Shown here in pieces: positions 61,384-64,000 of a stretch of DNA of 64,000 bases. The stretch is from Paraburkholderia bryophila (GTDB lineage Bacteria > Pseudomonadota > Gammaproteobacteria > Burkholderiales > Burkholderiaceae). Both the position numbers and the translations under genes were made by a program. A model generated the notes under the pieces. The model saw only the letters and a list, made by a program, of their open reading frames with translations. It was not told the origin of the DNA and searched no databases. The stretch lies in NCBI RefSeq assembly GCF_013409255.1, contig NZ_JACCAS010000001.1:310001-374000 (forward strand). The letters are read 5' to 3'. The stretch's first letter is position 1; every line of letters begins with the position of its first letter.

Positions 61384-62412
61384 TCATCGATCATCGTCCT
61401 GTTCGTTCTGTTGCCCGCGCCTTCCCGACCGGACCACAATCCCACCCTGGGCGATTGGACCGGGCGTGGAGTCCTCGATGATCTGCGACGGCGCCACATT
61501 ACCTCTTGCTCCCGGCGCGAACGCGAGAATACGCAGGTTCGGCTCGGCAACAAGGAGCCGTCCGTCCGAGGAGATGGCGATCTCGTTTCCCGGCAAGCCA
61601 GAGCCAGTGATTCCCGTGGCTGGACCGCTGATTGTCCGTACCGGCGGTACGTCGCCGCTCGCCTTGGCGGCGAAAACGCTCACCTGGATCTGCGTCTCGT
61701 CTGTGGTCGCGTTGTAGACGAACAATTCGTCCGTACGAGGATCGAGAGCGATCGTCATGTTGTTCCTTCCAAAAAGTGGCGTCCCCGGCAACAGGCCGGT
61801 TTTGCTACCCGTGAGGCTGCGAAGAAGCGGCGGGGAGGTAAGGCTACGACTCGTGCCAAACGTGTCGATGATCGCCGCCCCCCGTATGTCATAACCCGCA
61901 ATCAGCAGATTGTCGTCCTTATCAATGGCGATGCTCACGTACTGATTGATAGTTGGATCAGTAATGCGAGTCGGATTGGGCAGAGGACCAGAGCTGCTAT
62001 TGGGAACGACCAGCACGCCTGCTTCGGACGGTCGAATGGTCAGGACGAAGTCGTTGAGGTGGGAATCCACTGCGATGCTGAGCAGGTCATTTGTTGATGT
62101 CAACATGAACGACCGGCTGGGTGCCTCATTGCCCTCGGCCTTGCGCGGAAAGATGTCGACAGTACTACTGGTGAGAAACTGCGCAACGTGAAAGAAGTCC
62201 TTCTTGTCGATCACCGTCGCTCCGGCGGTCATGAGGGTGGTGAGCGGCCCTTGCAGCACCTGGCAGGGCTCGGTCGCTCCGTTGGCGCGCAAGGAGTAAC
62301 CGCGAATCTGATCACCTAGAACGAGGAAGACGGCGTCGTTGGGGCAGGCGGCGTGCGCCAGTTGGACCCAGAACAGCATACTGGCGACGGCGACACATAG
62401 CGTGGGTTTCAT
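61384..62412 (-). CDS. Secreted beta-propeller-like protein
   Basis: 342 residues with AAGGAGG 6 nt before ATG 62412 and a signal peptide (AHAACPND cleavage about residue 22). The body is made of repeated beta-rich units of 40-50 residues with NxDLLSIAVD, QYVSIAIDKDDNLLIAG, NMTIALDPRTDELFVYN and NEIAISSDGRLLVAEP, the look of NHL or beta-propeller blades. A disordered tail (GRRGQQNEQDDDR) ends it. Probably a secreted or periplasmic binding protein; no enzymatic motif. The 275-bp stretch upstream of the hypothetical gene (61109-61383) holds nothing I can support. Confidence 0.72.
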   Translation of the reverse strand: MKPTLCVAVASMLFWVQLAHAACPNDAVFLVLGDQIRGYSLRANGATEPCQVLQGPLTTLMTAGATVIDKKDFFHVAQFLTSSTVDIFPRKAEGNEAPSRSFMLTSTNDLLSIAVDSHLNDFVLTIRPSEAGVLVVPNSSSGPLPNPTRITDPTINQYVSIAIDKDDNLLIAGYDIRGAAIIDTFGTSRSLTSPPLLRSLTGSKTGLLPGTPLFGRNNMTIALDPRTDELFVYNATTDETQIQVSVFAAKASGDVPPVRTISGPATGITGSGLPGNEIAISSDGRLLVAEPNLRILAFAPGARGNVAPSQIIEDSTPGPIAQGGIVVRSGRRGQQNEQDDDR

Positions 62413-62728
62413 GACACGCCTCCTTGGTCATATTGTGCGAATACGCCAATGAAGCATAGACGCCGGCCGGAGGCCAAACGAACTTCCGCCAGTTTGAACC
62501 TGTGTTTTGGCGTGCAATGCGAGGGAACACCCATCGATATCCAATGGCCCTGCATTTGCTCAGGCAGCGGCTCTTCATGTCGTAATTAAGCGGCGATGTC
62601 AAACGGCCGTTTCTGACCGGCCAATGCCGATCGACCCGACGTCGCACTCATCGCAACCGCCCAACGCCCGCTTGCCGAAGCCCTTGTTCCAACTTAACCT
62701 GTCCGCAACATCGAACTCGTGCCCGCCC
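62413..62728. other. 316-bp intergenic region
   Basis: Separates the propeller gene (-) from the PPC-domain gene (+) and should hold both promoters. No palindrome, terminator or coding frame is clear. A short stretch near 62597-62640 resembles decayed coding sequence but is too short to classify. Confidence 0.3.
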
Positions 62729-63142
62729 ATGCAAGCCTATCCCTTACGCCTTTCCCCCGGCGACGATTTGCGTGTCGCAGTCGAAGACGTACTGCGTCAG
62801 CGCCAGTCGCACGCAGCCTTCGTGATTCAGGGTATCGGGAGTCTCAGCGTCGCCCAATTGCGATTCGCCGGGGCCGAGGCTCCGACTGAACTGCGCGGCG
62901 ACCTTGAAATATTGACGCTAGCCGGCTCGGTCTCGCCCGATGGCGCACACCTGCACATGAGCGTCGCCGACGCGCGTGGTCAGGTATCCGGCGGCCATGT
63001 GGCGCACGGGTGCAAGGTCCGCACGACTGCCGAGCTGTTGCTAGCGTTGCTCCCCGAACATCGCTTCTCGCGGGAGTTCGATCCCGGTACCGGATTCCTG
63101 GAGCTGACGATCCATAGCGCGCCGCAAGATAAGCCGGGTTGA
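62729..63142 (+). CDS. PPC (DUF296) domain DNA-binding-like protein
   Basis: 137 residues; PPC domain with LRLSPGDDLRVAVEDVL, AAFVIQGIGSLSVAQLRFAG, LEILTLAGSVSPDGAHLHMSVADARGQVSGGH and AELLLALLPEH. In plants this fold belongs to AT-hook proteins; in bacteria it is a small trimeric protein of unknown role. No ribosome site is seen at ATG 62729; an in-frame ATG at 62621 would add 36 residues but lacks one too. Convergent with flgM. Confidence 0.82.
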   Translation: MQAYPLRLSPGDDLRVAVEDVLRQRQSHAAFVIQGIGSLSVAQLRFAGAEAPTELRGDLEILTLAGSVSPDGAHLHMSVADARGQVSGGHVAHGCKVRTTAELLLALLPEHRFSREFDPGTGFLELTIHSAPQDKPG

Positions 63143-63170
63143 TCTACTAACGCCGTTGTTCAGCTTCCGC

Positions 63171-63482
63171 TCAGGGCGTTGTCTTTTGCAGCAAATCACG
63201 CGCGTGGCTGAGCATGCCATCGGCGATCTTGCCCGAGTCGATCGTGTAGCTACCGTGACGCAGCGCGGCCTTGATCGACTCGACCTTCGCCGTGTCGATG
63301 TCCGAATCGCCCGACGTGTGCACTGCGGACATTGACGACAGACTGACAGTCGAATGCTGCGCGTCGGCAGCGCTGACGGGTTGCACGGACTCGACGGCGC
63401 CTTCTGCATCGCTATTGGCCGTTGCGCCTCGTGCGCCGCTCTGCGGAGCCGCGAGCGGATAATTGCCGGATTCAATCTTCAT
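63171..63482 (-). CDS. flgM: FlgM, anti-sigma-28 factor
   Basis: 103 residues. The C-terminal half is characteristic of FlgM (AKVESIKAALRHGSYTIDSGKIADGMLSHARDLLQ), which binds and inhibits FliA until it is exported through the flagellum. GGGGG lies 9 nt before ATG 63482. In Burkholderia flgM usually lies between flgA and flgN; here it is followed by an unrelated convergent gene and preceded by the Cys-rich ORF, so it is isolated from the flagellar operon or is an extra copy. Confidence 0.85.
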   Translation of the reverse strand: MKIESGNYPLAAPQSGARGATANSDAEGAVESVQPVSAADAQHSTVSLSSMSAVHTSGDSDIDTAKVESIKAALRHGSYTIDSGKIADGMLSHARDLLQKTTP

Positions 63483-63741
63483 GGTATATGTCCCCCATCT
63501 GTTGAATCCTTTAACGGTCAAGCGTTTGAAATCTTCACCCCGCCGCGTGAAGCGCAACGGGGTCCGCGCTCCGTTTCAAGCCGCAAAGCCATGCTGGCCG
63601 GGGCCTCCAGACACCTCAAGCAAATTGAAACAAAGTGTGAACAACCCCACATAAGGGCCATAGACTGATCCTTGTCGAGCCGTTTCTAACCAGGGGCACG
63701 ATTACACTTGAGAGCAGGCCACTGCACCCCATTTACCTCCT

Positions 63742-64000
63742 GTGAACAAACGTATCCGCCACCCTTTGCCACCTCAATGGCCCTTTCCGCCACGTCGCGA
63801 TGTCGCTGGTCGCGCCTTCGGCCATCTCGTCGCGCTTCACTATTGCGGCGCGGAGTCGTGGCTTTGGCGATGCCGCTGCGGCCGCCACGTGACTGCCGGG
63901 CTAAAGACCGTGGAGAGCGGTGAAGTGCAGGATTGCGGGTGCCGCGAGCAGCGTCGTGTGTGGCGGTCGCGACCGGGCTCGCCTGCGCTGAAAAGCGGCG
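63742..64000 (+). CDS. Small Cys-rich zinc-ribbon-like protein, 3' end outside window
   Basis: A GTG-started frame with 86 residues visible and no stop before the window end. Two CxC/CGC groups (WLWRCRCGRHV and EVQDCGCRE) spaced by about 18 residues with SGEVQ between form the pattern of small phage- and HNH-associated zinc-binding proteins (WxCxCG, then SGxxxxCGC). No ribosome site; the start could lie elsewhere. The family is suggested by this pattern only. Confidence 0.5.
   Translation, partial: MNKRIRHPLPPQWPFPPRRDVAGRAFGHLVALHYCGAESWLWRCRCGRHVTAGLKTVESGEVQDCGCREQRRVWRSRPGSPALKSG

Noticed and set aside
61198..62097. 299-codon plus-strand frame
   Set aside because: Antisense to the propeller-like gene, which has a strong ribosome site and signal peptide.

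Overview
The window is about 64 kb of high-GC DNA from a betaproteobacterium, most likely Paraburkholderia or a close Burkholderiaceae relative. The evidence is the codon usage, the NodT-EmrA-EmrB efflux operon, a solo LuxR regulator, orphan type VI secretion (T6SS) effector genes, and many amino-acid ABC importers with LysR and AraC regulators. Most genes sit in tight operons with 4-bp ATGA or GTGA overlaps. No rRNA, tRNA, CRISPR array or intact insertion sequence was found. AT-richer islands lie at 1-1430, 4.9-5.5 kb, 44.9-46.2 kb and 59.5-62.4 kb.

Layout. 1-1430: AT-rich DUF6402-like protein (5' end outside the window) and a small membrane protein. 1.5-4.9 kb: NAD salvage, with nadV and a short PRPP synthetase divergent from an NrtR-type regulator across two matching operators. 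5.5-8.9 kb: accessory operon of an acyl-CoA dehydrogenase, a DAHP synthase and a monofunctional prephenate dehydratase. 8.9-12.5 kb: AlaX-like editing protein, AraC regulator, thioesterase and a broken glutamate-cysteine ligase. 12.7-19.5 kb: AraC regulator divergent from the efflux operon, a small unknown gene and a solo LuxR. 19.4-23.7 kb: amidotransferase, then a coupled CitE-like/pdxH/metC/GST operon. 24.3-29.1 kb: deaminase, small membrane protein, receiver-kinase, and an amino-acid importer with no ATPase gene. 29.2-33.4 kb: CBS-PAS-GGDEF-EAL protein paired with an Aer-like receptor.

33.5-44.9 kb: a catabolic island with two LysR regulators, two tandem NodB-fold hydrolases, an MmgE/PrpD protein, an ArgH-like C-N lyase, a complete ABC importer with two paralogous binding proteins, and a class II aldolase. 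An MmgE/PrpD epimerase with an ArgH-type lyase and polar amino-acid uptake resembles aminopolycarboxylate (iminodisuccinate-like) breakdown. This is the best candidate here for an undescribed pathway.

44.9-46.2 kb: a Tae1-type T6SS amidase with its periplasmic immunity protein and its own promoter, followed by a frameshifted gene remnant. 46.2-49.9 kb: a thiosulfate dehydrogenase module (tsdB-tsdA) with a ModA-like binding protein and a probable Tat-exported protein with DsrE-like features. 50.1-54.3 kb: a CobW GTPase coupled to a YtcJ-type amidohydrolase and a sodium:solute symporter with its DUF3311 partner. 54.7-59.4 kb: NTF2-like protein, FAD oxidoreductase and cobS-cobT without cobN. 59.5-62.4 kb: lipocalin-like protein, a Tag glycosylase without its zinc site, a conserved hypothetical and a secreted propeller-like protein. 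62.7-64.0 kb: a PPC-domain protein, an isolated flgM, and the start of a small Cys-rich protein that runs off the window.
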